Shown: piece after piece, positions 8,593 to 18,069 of the stretch
Position numbering within the stretch: the stretch's first letter is position 1
Layout of the letters: each line of letters starts with the position of its first letter
Assembly (NCBI GenBank): GCA_963797765.1
Contig: CAWCQU010000003.1
Span: forward strand, 1 to 64,000
From: JBGPTK01 sp963797765
GTDB taxonomy: Bacteria > Acidobacteriota > Terriglobia > Acidiferrales > UBA7541
Direction: 5' to 3'
DNA length: 64,000 bases
Notes under the pieces: generated by a model
Seen by the model: only the letters and a program-made list of their open reading frames with translations
The model's database searches: none
What the model was told of the DNA's origin: nothing
Position numbers and translations under genes: made by a program

Positions 8593-9944
8593 ATGAACCA
8601 TTCTAAAAAATCCGTTGCGAGCAAGTACCCGGAACGGATTTCCGCCGGCGCTGCTGCTCGCCGCCAGCCTCCGCCTTTGTTACGGGCGTTGCGTCACCGG
8701 AATTTTCAGCTGTTCTTCAGCGGGCAGATGATTTCGCTGATCGGCACTTGGATGGATAACATTGCCGAGGGTTGGCTGGTCTATCGTCTCACTGGCTCCG
8801 CGGTCTTACTTGGCACTGTAAGTTTCGCGGGGCAAATTCCTGTTTTTCTGTTGGCCACCTTGGGCGGGACGATGGCCGACCGCCACAACCGGCGAAAAAT
8901 TATTATTGCAACGCAATCGGCTTCGATGGTTCTTGCTCTTAGTCTGGCGGGGCTTACTTTTCCGGGCGCGTACGCGTGTGGGAAGTGGTGATGCTGGCGG
9001 CAATGCTGGGATGCGTGAATGCGTTCGATATTCCGGCGCGGCAAGCTTTTCTAGTGGATATGGTTGGTAAGGAGGATTTGATCAACGCGATCGCGCTGAA
9101 TTCCTCGATGTTTAATGGCGCGCGCATTATCGGGCCGGCGATCGCTGGAATTCTGGTGGCGTCGATCGGGGAAGGGTGGTGCTTTTTCGCGAACGGCGTC
9201 AGCTACATCGCGGTGATCACCGGATTGCTGCTGATGAAGCTAGGTCCACTGGCAGTGGCGGGCCGCGAAACTTCGCCGTTCGAACATGCCGCCGAGGGAT
9301 TTCGATTTGTGCGCAACACAGCTCCTATTCGAGCGTTGCTGCTGCTGATCGCATTGATGAGCTTGGTGGCAATGCCCTACGCCGTGTTGATGCCGGTGTT
9401 TGCGGGAACCGTTTACCATCGCGGCGCGCGCGCGTTGGGATGGCTGATGGGAGCGACCGGAATCGGCGCGTTGTTGGGAGCGCTGACGCTGGCCAACAAG
9501 AAGGGAATCCATGGACTGGGGCGCTGGGTGGCATTCGGCTCGGCGGGCTTTGCGACTTGCCTGATTCTTTTCGCGTCGTCGCCATGGTTCTGGCTATCGC
9601 TCGCGATGCTGGTGCCGTCCGGTTTCTGCATGATGCTGCAGATGTCTTCCTGCAACACACTGATTCAATCGATGGTGCCGGACCGTCTACGCGGCCGGGT
9701 TATGGCGGTCTATTCCATGATGTTTATGGGCATGGCGCCGATCGGCGCGCTTTTCGCTGGATTTCTGGCGCACCACATTGGAGCTCGCTGGACCGTAATT
9801 TTGGGTGGAGCGTTGGGGCTGGTGGGGGCGGGAATTTTTTATCTGAACTTGCCTGCGTTGCGCGTGGAGGCTCGAGAATTAATTGTCGCGCAAGGCCTGA
9901 CGGGCGGAGAGCCTGCGAGCGACATGCCTCCCCCGCGCATTTAG
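8593..9944 (+). CDS. MFS transporter (EntS/MFS_3-like), frameshifted
   Basis: About 450 residues with twelve predicted membrane helices and the MFS_3 signature: LRALRHRNFQLFFSGQMISLIGTWM at the start (residues 26-50), the loop motif GGTMADRHNRRKII between helices 2 and 3, and AFDIPARQAFLVDMVGKEDL in the middle. The frame breaks after residue ~122: the run of four T at 8958-8961 needs one more T to join GLTF to SGRVRVWEVVMLAAMLG. Such proteins are proton-driven exporters of siderophores or drugs; the substrate is unknown. The ATG at 8593 is chosen because the conserved N-terminal helix follows closely and the upstream extension from 8482 has no domain content. Confidence 0.88.
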
Positions 9945-9951
9945 CGCGAAC

Positions 9952-10935
9952 TTAAACGGCGATCAATAGATTTTGCGAGAAGGGCCATTGCAGATCGACC
10001 CACTGTGTTTCACAGCGGAATCCCGACCTTTGAGCCATGTCGACGATTTCATCCCGATTAAATTTCTGGGAATTTTCGGTCCAGATCGTCTCGCCCGTGC
10101 GGAAGGAAAAGGTGGAGGATGCCCGGCGAACATGGACAATTTGATCTTGCTTGGATCGCAAGTGCATTTCCACTCGCCGTTCGTCTTCATTGTAACGAAC
10201 CACGTGTTGGAATTTGCTCAAGTCGAAATCCGCGTCCAGTTCGCGATTGATTCGCGCCAGTAAATTTAAATTGAATGAAGCGGTGACGCCGATGGGATCA
10301 TCGTAGGCGAGAAGCAATTGCTGGACCGGTTTTTCAAGATCGGCGCTCAGCAGCAGGGAATCGCCCGGCCTCAGAATTCTCCGGACCTCCCTCAGAAATT
10401 CGAGTCCGGCGGGGCGGTCGAAATTTCCGATGTTGCTGCCAAGGAAAAGTACCAGCATCTGCTCGCGCGGATTTCTCCGGGCGGCTACTTCCAGCAAGCC
10501 GTCCAGATATGCCCGCTCGAATCCCACCACACTTACCGCGCGGATGCGGCTCAAATCCTGCTCGCAACGGTCAAGCGCCGCGCGGGAAATATCGATTGGA
10601 AAATATGTGACCGGCTGGCGGCGCGACAGCGCTTCCAGAATCAGTCGCGTCTTCTTTCCCGTTCCACTGCCGAGTTCCGCCACGACCACCGGCAGCGGCA
10701 ATCGATCGATCAAATCGTCCGCATGACGATCGAGCAACCGCTGGTCGGCTCGTGTTAATCCATATTCCGGCAGCAAGCAGATCACTTCGAAAAGCGCGGA
10801 GCCCACTTCATCGTAGAAATATTTGGACGGCAATTCTTTTTGGCGCGGGTTCGAAAGCCCTTCGCGGACATCCGCCGCAAAATCGGCGAGCGCAATTCCG
10901 GAAATACTTTGAGTGATCATTCGAGGAGCGGCCAT
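9952..10935 (-). CDS. egtD: L-histidine N-alpha-methyltransferase EgtD
   Basis: A 327-residue cytoplasmic SAM-dependent enzyme that trimethylates histidine to hercynine, the first step of ergothioneine synthesis. Family features: LPSKYFYDEVGSALFEVI and PEYGLTRADQRLL near the N-terminus, the SAM loop VVAELGSGTGKKTRLIL (about residues 84-100), the YFPIDISRAAL segment, the FLGSNIGNFDR motif, and the C-terminal IWTENSQKF with DLQWPFSQNLL. The length equals that of characterised EgtD proteins. It follows egtB with only three intervening bases, so it is translated from the same transcript. Two starts are possible, ATG 10935 or ATG 10920. Confidence 0.95.
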   Translation of the reverse strand: MAAPRMITQSISGIALADFAADVREGLSNPRQKELPSKYFYDEVGSALFEVICLLPEYGLTRADQRLLDRHADDLIDRLPLPVVVAELGSGTGKKTRLILEALSRRQPVTYFPIDISRAALDRCEQDLSRIRAVSVVGFERAYLDGLLEVAARRNPREQMLVLFLGSNIGNFDRPAGLEFLREVRRILRPGDSLLLSADLEKPVQQLLLAYDDPIGVTASFNLNLLARINRELDADFDLSKFQHVVRYNEDERRVEMHLRSKQDQIVHVRRASSTFSFRTGETIWTENSQKFNRDEIVDMAQRSGFRCETQWVDLQWPFSQNLLIAV

Positions 10936-10938
10936 TGT

Positions 10939-12270
10939 CTATGCCTCCACGCAACGGAATGACGAATAAATATAAGGATAGTGAGGCTGGAACCAGTTGC
11001 GGAATGGGCGCCGCAACAGGCACGTGGCAGTCCGTGGTGAACCGCCTTTCATGACAAAATGAAATCCATCGAAGAAATTCGCCGAGTATCCGGGATAGAA
11101 GGGAAAAGCTTTGAAACCAGGAAATGGTGCAAACGGTGTTGACGTCCATTCCCATCCGTTGCCGGTCAGATCGTGTACGCCCAATTCGCTAGCGCCGGCC
11201 GGATGCGCTCCCACTGATGAAGGATCCCATTGTTGGAAGTCAAAATTTCCGTGGTGCGGCTGCGGGGATTCTTCGCCCCATGGATAGGAACGTTCCTGAT
11301 GGGTGCGAGTGCCGTAAGCCGCTCGATGCCATTGTGCTTCGGTGGGAAGCAATTTTCTCTTCCAGCGCGCATAGGCCGACGCTTCGGCATGGCTCACATA
11401 TACCGGCCATGCCAGCGGCAAGGGGATTTGCGCGAACATCGCCCGGTATTCCCACTCTTCCCCGCGATGCACCCAGAATCCGGGATGACTAATTCCCTGG
11501 GATTCTTTCCAGGCCCAATCTTTTTCTGTCCACAGCGAGCGCGTATTGTATCCGCCGGCGCGCACGAATTTCAGAAACCGGCCGTTGGTTACGGGATAAG
11601 CATCGATGGCAAATTCGGGGACTTGGTCCAGGTTCTCTTCGAATTCATTGTCCCAACCAAAAGCGCCTCCCTCTCGATTCTGACCCAGCGTCGCGGTTCC
11701 CGCGGAAATCTTTACCATGTAAGGTGCGGGAGCAGACGTGGCAACGTCGAGTGTTGAAACAACCGGCAACTTTCTGTGAAGAGGCAGTTGGTGCAGCAAA
11801 TAAGCCAGAGTTTCCGAGTGCATCAGCCGGTGTTCAATCGCTACCTGGAGAAGCGTGCCGTCCGCAAGTAAAGGGCGGGAAGGGTCGAATGACCCGGAAT
11901 CGTGCAGACACCGATCTAGTTTATCGCGAACGCGAGCAACATAATTCTGAACAACCTCAACCGCCGGCCAATCTGAAGGAGCATCGCTCGGCAAGTTGCC
12001 ATTGGTGGGATCGATTCCGAAGGAAAACAATTGATCCAGTTTCGAATCTACATGATCAAGGCCCAAAGCTTCGCGGCCGATCAAATTCCAATCGAATGCT
12101 TCCAGATGGCCCAGGTAAAAAATCAGCCGATGACGCTCCGGAATTGGCCGGTCGTAGACTGCTTCAGGCTGTACGATCGAAAATAACGAATCACTATTTC
12201 CGCGAGCCTCCGTGATGCGCGCAAGCAGCGACGGGAGAAGATTCTGCCGGGTCTGTACGGGGGTCGCCAT
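10939..12270 (-). CDS. egtB: Ergothioneine biosynthesis sulfoxide synthase EgtB
   Basis: A 443-residue non-heme iron enzyme that joins hercynine to a cysteine-type thiol with oxygen. An N-terminal DinB-like four-helix domain carries the iron ligands: His55 in YLGHLEAFD, then His147 and His151 in the HRLMHSE motif (HX3HXE). The C-terminal half is a formylglycine-enzyme/sulfatase-modifying fold (YPVTNGRFLKFV, LLPTEAQWHRAAYGT, GNGWEWTSTPFAP, FRNWFQPHYPYIYSSFRC). No egtA (glutamate-cysteine ligase) or egtC amidohydrolase is in the window, which suggests, by analogy with the Chloracidobacterium enzyme, that cysteine itself may be the donor; that is an inference. The lyase EgtE is also absent here. 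It is divergent from the kinase gene across a 216-bp spacer. Confidence 0.94.
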   Translation of the reverse strand: MATPVQTRQNLLPSLLARITEARGNSDSLFSIVQPEAVYDRPIPERHRLIFYLGHLEAFDWNLIGREALGLDHVDSKLDQLFSFGIDPTNGNLPSDAPSDWPAVEVVQNYVARVRDKLDRCLHDSGSFDPSRPLLADGTLLQVAIEHRLMHSETLAYLLHQLPLHRKLPVVSTLDVATSAPAPYMVKISAGTATLGQNREGGAFGWDNEFEENLDQVPEFAIDAYPVTNGRFLKFVRAGGYNTRSLWTEKDWAWKESQGISHPGFWVHRGEEWEYRAMFAQIPLPLAWPVYVSHAEASAYARWKRKLLPTEAQWHRAAYGTRTHQERSYPWGEESPQPHHGNFDFQQWDPSSVGAHPAGASELGVHDLTGNGWEWTSTPFAPFPGFKAFPFYPGYSANFFDGFHFVMKGGSPRTATCLLRRPFRNWFQPHYPYIYSSFRCVEA

Positions 12271-12486
12271 GGGTGTCTGCCTCGGACTGGCTGAAGTTCG
12301 TAGGTTTTACCGCTATTCGAATTCGCTTGGCAAGCACAATTGCCGTTTGCCCGTAGCTTTAGATGCCCGAGCCAGGCGAGTGATTCGCTTTATCTGTGCC
12401 AGGACAGCGGTTTGCTGCTCGGAAGCGCGTTTGACTTGTCTGCTGGCGGCAACGTAAGATGCACTCGCGATTGAGGTTGCCTCGGG

Positions 12487-14673
12487 ATGATTGGCCAAAA
12501 CATTTCACATTATCGAATCATTGAAAAATTGGGCGGCGGTGGGATGGGCGTGGTGTACAAGGCCGAAGACACGCGGCTGGGACGCAACGTCGCGCTGAAG
12601 TTTTTGCCTGATGAAATGGCGGCCGATCCTCAATCGCTGGAACGGTTCCAACGCGAAGCGCGCTCCGCCTCCGCGCTGAACCACCCTAATATCTGCACGA
12701 TTTATGATGTGGGCGAAGCCCAGGGCCGGCCGTTTCTTGCCATGGAATTGCTCGAAGGCAATACGCTACGGCACCGGATCTCCGGCCAGCCGATGACAGT
12801 GGATGAGATCCTGGACCTGAGCATTCAGATTGCCGATGCGCTGGACGCCGCCCATGCGAAGGGAATCGTCCATCGCGATATCAAACCGGCAAATATTTTT
12901 GTCACTCCGCGCGGCCAGGCAAAAATTTTGGATTTTGGTCTTGCCAAATTGGCCGTGCGCCGCGCTTTCGCCGGCGAATCGATTTCGGAAACCGCGCAAG
13001 CTACCGCTGCAACTACCGCAGAGCATTTGACGAGTCCCGGAACCGCCATCGGCACGGTGGCGTATATGTCGCCGGAGCAAGCGCGCGGAGAAGAAGTGGA
13101 TATTCGCACGGATTTGTTTTCGCTGGGCGTGGTGATGTACGAGATGGCCACCGGCCGTCAAGCTTTTCCGGGTAACACGTCGGCTGTCATTTTCGACGCC
13201 ATCCTGAATCGTACCCCGTCTTCGGTTGTCCGGCTAAATCCGCAAGTGCCACCGGATCTGAACAAGATTATCGAGACAGCACTGCAGAAAGATCGCAACG
13301 CGCGCTATCAGAGCGCGGCAAAGTTGCACGCCGATCTGACGAAAGTGAAGCGCGAACTGGAATCCGGAAATACGGCGGCGGTCAAGCCGGCGGAAAAATC
13401 CGTTGCCGTCCTCTACTTTGAAAATCCCAGCGGCGTGAAAGAGGACGAATATTTCCGCGATGGAATCACCGAAGACATCATCACCGAGCTTTCGAAAATA
13501 AAAGATCTGTGGGTGTTGACGCGCTCCGCGGTGATTGCGTTCCGCGACAAGCCCGCCACAGCTCCGGAAGTGGGCCAGCAACTGAAGGCCGCTTATGTCC
13601 TGGAAGGCAGCTTGCGCCGCGCCGGCAGCCAACTTCGCATTACAGCCCGCTTGGTCGAGACGGGCACCGCCCGTTCGGTATGGGCAGAACGTTATGATCG
13701 CAAGTTGGAAGATGTATTCGCGATTCAAGACGAAATTGCGCAGAGCATCGCCAAGGCCCTGAAGGTGGTGCTAACCGAGCAAGAGAAGCGCGCGATCGAG
13801 AAAGCGCCGACCGCGGACGTTCAGGCTTACGATTACTACCTCCGCGGCAGACAGTATTTTCACCAATTCCGCCGCAAAAGTTTTGACTATGCCCGGCAGA
13901 TGTTTGCGCGCGCAATTGTAATCGACTCCAATTACGCCCGCGCATACGCGGGTGTTGCCGATTGCTGTTCGCACCTCTACATGTATTGGGGAGCCAGTAG
14001 CGAAGACTTAAAGGAAGCGGAATCGGCCAGCCGGAGGGCCGTGGAACTGGATCCCGAACTGGCCGAAGCCCACGTCTCGCGCGGCTTGGCGCTATTGATG
14101 ACCAAGAAGTATGAAGAGGCGCACAAGGAATTCGAAACCGCCACGCGGCTTGATCCAAAGCTGTTTGAGGCCTATTACTTCTATGCCCGCGCCTGCTTCC
14201 AGGAAGGAAAGCTCGAAGACGCGGCGCGATTATTTGAAAAGGCATGCCTGGCGAATCCGGAAGACTATCAGGCTCTCGTTTTACTCGCGCAGACCTACGT
14301 CAGCTTGGGCCGGAGGTTGGAAGGAGAAGCGTGTCTGCGCCGCAGTCTTCAACTCATCGAACGGCATTTGGAATTTCATCCGGAAGATGCACGGGCTCTC
14401 TATCTCGGTGCGTCTGGCTTGAAGCAATCAGGACAACCCGAGCGCGCTCTCGAATGGACGCGCCGCGCCCAGAAAGTCGATCCGGATGATCCAGCCGTTT
14501 TGTACAACGTCGCGTGCAGCTTCGCATTGCTGGGGCTGCCGGATGAAGCAATCAACTGCCTGGAGAAAGCGATGGCGCAGGGACAATGGTATAAATCTTG
14601 GGCCGAGCACGATTCCGATCTCGATTCACTGCGCGGCACCGCTCGCTTCCAGGCCTTGCTAAAGTCATTGTAA
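12487..14673 (+). CDS. Ser/Thr protein kinase with FlgO-like and TPR regions
   Basis: A 728-residue Hanks-type kinase. The kinase domain spans about 1-290: glycine loop LGGGGMGVVY (residues 15-24), Lys38, HRDIKPAN (129-136), DFG (149-151), GTVAYMSPEQARG (189-201). Residues ~304-430 match the FlgO/TolB-like 'adenylate-cyclase associated' region (KSVAVLYFENPSG, YVLEGSLRRAGSQLRITARL, WAERYDRKLEDVFAIQDEIA), and residues 440-728 are about seven TPRs. No membrane segment is seen, so it should be cytoplasmic and signal through protein contacts by the TPRs. It is the first gene rightward of the egtB divergent promoter. Substrates are unknown; the neighbouring OmpA-like gene starts 205 bases later. 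Confidence 0.94.
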   Translation: MIGQNISHYRIIEKLGGGGMGVVYKAEDTRLGRNVALKFLPDEMAADPQSLERFQREARSASALNHPNICTIYDVGEAQGRPFLAMELLEGNTLRHRISGQPMTVDEILDLSIQIADALDAAHAKGIVHRDIKPANIFVTPRGQAKILDFGLAKLAVRRAFAGESISETAQATAATTAEHLTSPGTAIGTVAYMSPEQARGEEVDIRTDLFSLGVVMYEMATGRQAFPGNTSAVIFDAILNRTPSSVVRLNPQVPPDLNKIIETALQKDRNARYQSAAKLHADLTKVKRELESGNTAAVKPAEKSVAVLYFENPSGVKEDEYFRDGITEDIITELSKIKDLWVLTRSAVIAFRDKPATAPEVGQQLKAAYVLEGSLRRAGSQLRITARLVETGTARSVWAERYDRKLEDVFAIQDEIAQSIAKALKVVLTEQEKRAIEKAPTADVQAYDYYLRGRQYFHQFRRKSFDYARQMFARAIVIDSNYARAYAGVADCCSHLYMYWGASSEDLKEAESASRRAVELDPELAEAHVSRGLALLMTKKYEEAHKEFETATRLDPKLFEAYYFYARACFQEGKLEDAARLFEKACLANPEDYQALVLLAQTYVSLGRRLEGEACLRRSLQLIERHLEFHPEDARALYLGASGLKQSGQPERALEWTRRAQKVDPDDPAVLYNVACSFALLGLPDEAINCLEKAMAQGQWYKSWAEHDSDLDSLRGTARFQALLKSL

Positions 14674-14824
14674 GATTTCTTACCGTACGCGGATTCCGCG
14701 ATGAAGCATCTTCGAGATTCCGAAAACGGGAAAGATCGAATCTTCGTCTCTTTGTTCTGCCTTTTCTTTATGTTGACAGACTTGGTATGCGCGACGTACC
14801 TTAATGGCTCCAGCCTCACGGGTT

Positions 14825-14836
14825 TACCCTAGGGTA
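14825..14836. promoter_or_regulatory. 12-bp perfect palindrome TACCCTAGGGTA
   Basis: A self-complementary 12-mer lies 43 bases upstream of the OmpA-family gene start and just before its ribosome site AAGGAGAGG (about 14861-14869). Position and symmetry suit a dimeric regulator, but no known box is recognised and it could be chance. Confidence 0.3.
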
Positions 14837-14878
14837 GTGAAAATCATGCGCCAAACGATAAGGAGAGGTTAACCGAGA

Positions 14879-16594
14879 ATGTGCAAGCGACTTTCAATGC
14901 TGCTTAGAGTTGTCCCTGCCGTTATGATTCTCCTCTGTGCGGGCGCCGCTTTCGCCCAGGAAGGCAAGATTCGAATTAAGGTGACCCCCAAGCAGGGTTA
15001 CATTTTCCTCGATGGCAATGCCATCCGGGAGGGCGGCCGGACGCTGAAGGTGAGCGCGGGCCAACACACTGTCGTGATCGCCAATTACGGATTTAAACTT
15101 TTTACGCAGACTGTGAACGTGGAGGCCGGAAAGACCAGCGATCTCGACGTCAAGCTCGAGGCCGTTCCGGGAGAAGTCAGCGGGCCTTGGGGTGACATTG
15201 AACTGAAAGGTGATTCCCGCGCGGCAGTCTTGCTGAACGGCAAGACGCCGGAATACTTCGTGGGTCACGTGGATGAATTCAATTTCAATTGGTGGCTGTG
15301 GCACCAGGAATTACTCGTTCCTCCCGGCACGCACCATCTGACGGCGACGCGTGGCGGCAAGGAAATTTGGTCGGGTGACGTGACCGTCGCTCAAGGCCAG
15401 AAGGTAACTGTCTATCTCGACAAAAACCAACAGAAAGCCCAAGATTGGAAAGCTCGCATCGATAAACAGTCCGCGAAGCCTCTGCCGCGATTCCAAGTGT
15501 GGATTGCCAGCGCGACCATCGCTGTCGCCAAGGTCAGCGGGAATTTTAGTTCCTCGACCGCGCAGATCAATTGCGGCGATACCAGCAAGCTGAACTGGAC
15601 ATCCTCCGAAACTGTTCATGCTGAAATCAGCGGCATCGGCGACGTGCCGACGAGCGGTGATCGCGATGTTTCTCCACACCAGACCACGACGTACGACTTC
15701 ATGGCCGTGGGACCCGGCGGAACGGTAAAGGGAACCAGCACTGTGAACGTGAATACCACCGTGCAGGCTTCTCTAAACGTTGCGCCTCAGGAACTGCACT
15801 ACCGGAAGATCGGAGACAAAGTGGTCGATCAGGGAACGGCGACCGTGACCTGGTCTACTTCCAATGCGGATCAGGTTTCCGTCGATCCCCTGGGAGTTAC
15901 AGACAAGAGCGGCAGCAAGACTGTCGACGGAACTCCGAAGCAAACCACCGAGGGTCCGGTTGACGAGACCACCAACTTCACGTTGAAGGCCAGCAACGTT
16001 TGCGGCGGCTCAGCCACGCAAACCGCAGCTTTGCACATCACTGGCTCGATCGAGCCGATTCCACAGGTGACGCTGGCCAGCGTTTTCTATCCTACGGATT
16101 ATCCCGATCAGAAGCATCCGAATGATGGCTTGCTGAAGAGCCAGCAGGATGAAATCTCGGCGATGGCGGCCGGCTTCAAGAAGTATCTGGAGTACGACCC
16201 CAGCGCGAAGATTTCGGTTCTGGGCTATACCGACAAGCGTGGCTCCGTGCCTTACAACATGGCGCTCGCCGAACGGCGCAACGCCCGCATCGAGCAATTC
16301 CTGATTTCCCAGGGAGTCTCGGCGGACCACATCACCACCACGGCCTACGGAAAAGAGAAGCCTCTCGATCCCGGCACTGTCAAGCAACTGGAAGCTGGGA
16401 ATCCGAATAAAGCCGGCAAAAAGATGGCCCACAACAAAATGTCCACCGAACTGGCATACAACCGTCGCGTAGACTTCGTATTGATTCCCAGCAACAAGGA
16501 ATCATTGCGCTACTACCCGAACAGTGCAGCGGATGCTGGTGTTCTGTGGCAGATGCCTAAGCCGTCTCTGAAGATCATCGAAAAGTATCAGTAG
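14879..16594 (+). CDS. Secreted PEGA-like / OmpA C-terminal domain protein
   Basis: A 571-residue envelope protein. A signal peptide (VVPAVMILLCAGAAFA, cleaved near residue 26) is followed by a PEGA-like beta-sandwich (residues 30-95, KVTPKQGYIFLDGNAIREGG), a second related sandwich (about 100-180, ELLVPPGTHHLTATRGGKEI), two Ig-like stretches with STSNADQVSVDP and TTYDFMAVGPGGTVKG, and a C-terminal OmpA peptidoglycan-binding domain (438-548; ISVLGYTDKRGSVPYNMALA, then ERRNARIEQFLISQGV). The OmpA end should bind peptidoglycan, so the protein likely sits in the periplasm facing the outer membrane. AAGGAGAGG upstream fixes the start. An insertion of about 25 residues (KQLEAGNPNKAGKKMAHNKM) lies in the last OmpA loop. 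Confidence 0.88.
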   Translation: MCKRLSMLLRVVPAVMILLCAGAAFAQEGKIRIKVTPKQGYIFLDGNAIREGGRTLKVSAGQHTVVIANYGFKLFTQTVNVEAGKTSDLDVKLEAVPGEVSGPWGDIELKGDSRAAVLLNGKTPEYFVGHVDEFNFNWWLWHQELLVPPGTHHLTATRGGKEIWSGDVTVAQGQKVTVYLDKNQQKAQDWKARIDKQSAKPLPRFQVWIASATIAVAKVSGNFSSSTAQINCGDTSKLNWTSSETVHAEISGIGDVPTSGDRDVSPHQTTTYDFMAVGPGGTVKGTSTVNVNTTVQASLNVAPQELHYRKIGDKVVDQGTATVTWSTSNADQVSVDPLGVTDKSGSKTVDGTPKQTTEGPVDETTNFTLKASNVCGGSATQTAALHITGSIEPIPQVTLASVFYPTDYPDQKHPNDGLLKSQQDEISAMAAGFKKYLEYDPSAKISVLGYTDKRGSVPYNMALAERRNARIEQFLISQGVSADHITTTAYGKEKPLDPGTVKQLEAGNPNKAGKKMAHNKMSTELAYNRRVDFVLIPSNKESLRYYPNSAADAGVLWQMPKPSLKIIEKYQ

Positions 16595-16636
16595 AGTAGC
16601 GGGATTCGCCGCGCCTGGTTCACGCGTCGTTCAAAA

Positions 16637-17284
16637 TTAGCTGACGACGTACGAGCTGGGCGCGGCGAGAAATTCCATCAATTTCCGGAATGCTTTGCCC
16701 CGGTGGCTGTAGCGGTTTTTTTCCTCTCGCGTCGTTTCCGCGTAAGTTCTGCCCAGCGACTCAAAATAAAAGATAGGATCGTAGCCGAAGCCGCCCGTCC
16801 CTCGCGATTCTTGCGTCAACACTCCTTCCGCAAAGTCGGAAAATATCGCGATCGCTCGTCCGCGAAGCGCCACCGCCAGGACGCAAACGAATCTTGCGTG
16901 GCGTTCCTCGCCTTTCTTGTCGCGCATTTCTCCAAGAAGTTTCTGTATTCGCTGGGAATCGCTTGCGCCCGGCCCAGCATAACGCGCTGAATGCACGCCA
17001 GGAGCGCCGCCGAGTGCGGGCACCACCAGTCCGGAATCATCGGCAATCACGGGCAACTCTGTGAATTGGCTGTAGTGCAGGGCTTTGCCGGCGGCGTTTT
17101 CCGCGAACGTGGGAGCGGACTCTTCAAACAGCGGGATTTCAGTGAAGCCTGGAAACACATCTAGTTCGATCGGGTGGCCGGAGACGAGCATGCGGTATTC
17201 GTTCAGCTTTCCGGGATTTGAGGAAGCCACGAATAATTTCAAGGGGGCTTCGAAAGCCAGTGGAGTGATCAACTCTCGAATCAC
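16637..17284 (-). CDS. rdgB: RdgB/HAM1 non-canonical purine NTP pyrophosphatase
   Basis: A 215-residue house-cleaning enzyme that hydrolyses ITP, dITP and XTP to the monophosphate, keeping deaminated purines out of nucleic acids. Visible motifs: the N-terminal substrate loop FVASSNPGKLNEYR, the catalytic region FAENAAGKALHYSQ and VIADDSGLVVPALGGAPGVH, and the end loop GTGGFGYDPIFYFE with SHRGKAFRKL. The GTG start at 17284 sits one base after the rph stop codon, so it is translationally coupled to rph. The internal loop is somewhat richer in basic residues than in E. coli RdgB. Confidence 0.95.
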   Translation of the reverse strand: MIRELITPLAFEAPLKLFVASSNPGKLNEYRMLVSGHPIELDVFPGFTEIPLFEESAPTFAENAAGKALHYSQFTELPVIADDSGLVVPALGGAPGVHSARYAGPGASDSQRIQKLLGEMRDKKGEERHARFVCVLAVALRGRAIAIFSDFAEGVLTQESRGTGGFGYDPIFYFESLGRTYAETTREEKNRYSHRGKAFRKLMEFLAAPSSYVVS

Positions 17285-17285
17285 A

Positions 17286-18023
17286 TCAGCGCATGCGCGT
17301 GACGAAGTCCATGTGCAGAAGCGCCTGCTGCGTTTCCAGCAATTGCTTCACGCCCACTTCCGCGACCGCGATCATTTCCTGCATTTCTTTTCCTGTGAAC
17401 GGGCGGCCTTCCGCGGATGCCTGTGTTTCCACGAACTGCCCGCTGCCAGTCATTACCACGTTCATGTCCACTTGAGCTTGGGAATCTTCGTCGTAGGCCA
17501 AATCGAGGAGCACGCGATCCTTCACCACTCCCACGCTGGTGGCGGCAACGGAATCCCGCAAGGGAATCGAACGCAGAATCCCTGTCGCGACCATACGTTC
17601 GAGCGCGAGCGCGAGCGCCACGAACGCTCCGGTGATCGAAGCGGTGCGCGTTCCGCCATCCGCCTGGATCACGTCGCAATCGATCCAAACCGTGCGCTCG
17701 CCCAGCGATTTCAAGTCCGTAACCGCGCGAAGAGAGCGGCCGATCAACCGGGAAATCTCCAGAGTGCGGCCGGATTGCCGGCCGCGGCTGGCCTCGCGCG
17801 GGGTGCGTTGTTCGGTGGCGCGAGGCAGCATGCCGTATTCGCTGGTCACCCAGCCTTTGCCGGTGCCTTTTAAAAATGAAGGTACTCCGTCATCCACGGT
17901 AGCCGTGGCGATGACGCGAGTCTGGCCCACTTCGATCAGCACGCTGCCTTCGGCAGTGGTGATGAAGTCTGGCGTCAGTTTTACGGGCCGCATTTCGTCG
18001 GGAGCGCGTCCATCAGATCGCAC
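17286..18023 (-). CDS. rph: RNase PH
   Basis: A 245-residue phosphate-dependent 3'-5' exoribonuclease that trims tRNA 3' ends; hexameric and cytoplasmic. Signature segments: MRSDGRAPDEMRPVKLTPDF, the phosphate/RNA-binding arginine region LPRATEQRTPREASRGRQSG (about 67-86), EISRLIGRSLRAV, and WIDCDVIQADGGTRTASITG with catalytic acidic residues, then DLAYDEDSQAQVDMNVVMTG. GTG is the start. The gene order GerMN protein - rph - rdgB is the same as gerM-rph-rdgB in Bacillus, which supports all three calls. Confidence 0.97.
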   Translation of the reverse strand: MRSDGRAPDEMRPVKLTPDFITTAEGSVLIEVGQTRVIATATVDDGVPSFLKGTGKGWVTSEYGMLPRATEQRTPREASRGRQSGRTLEISRLIGRSLRAVTDLKSLGERTVWIDCDVIQADGGTRTASITGAFVALALALERMVATGILRSIPLRDSVAATSVGVVKDRVLLDLAYDEDSQAQVDMNVVMTGSGQFVETQASAEGRPFTGKEMQEMIAVAEVGVKQLLETQQALLHMDFVTRMR

Positions 18024-18069
18024 GAATCCTCGCTTTCGTATCTCTGTCGCGTGATGGACAGAGCAAAAT

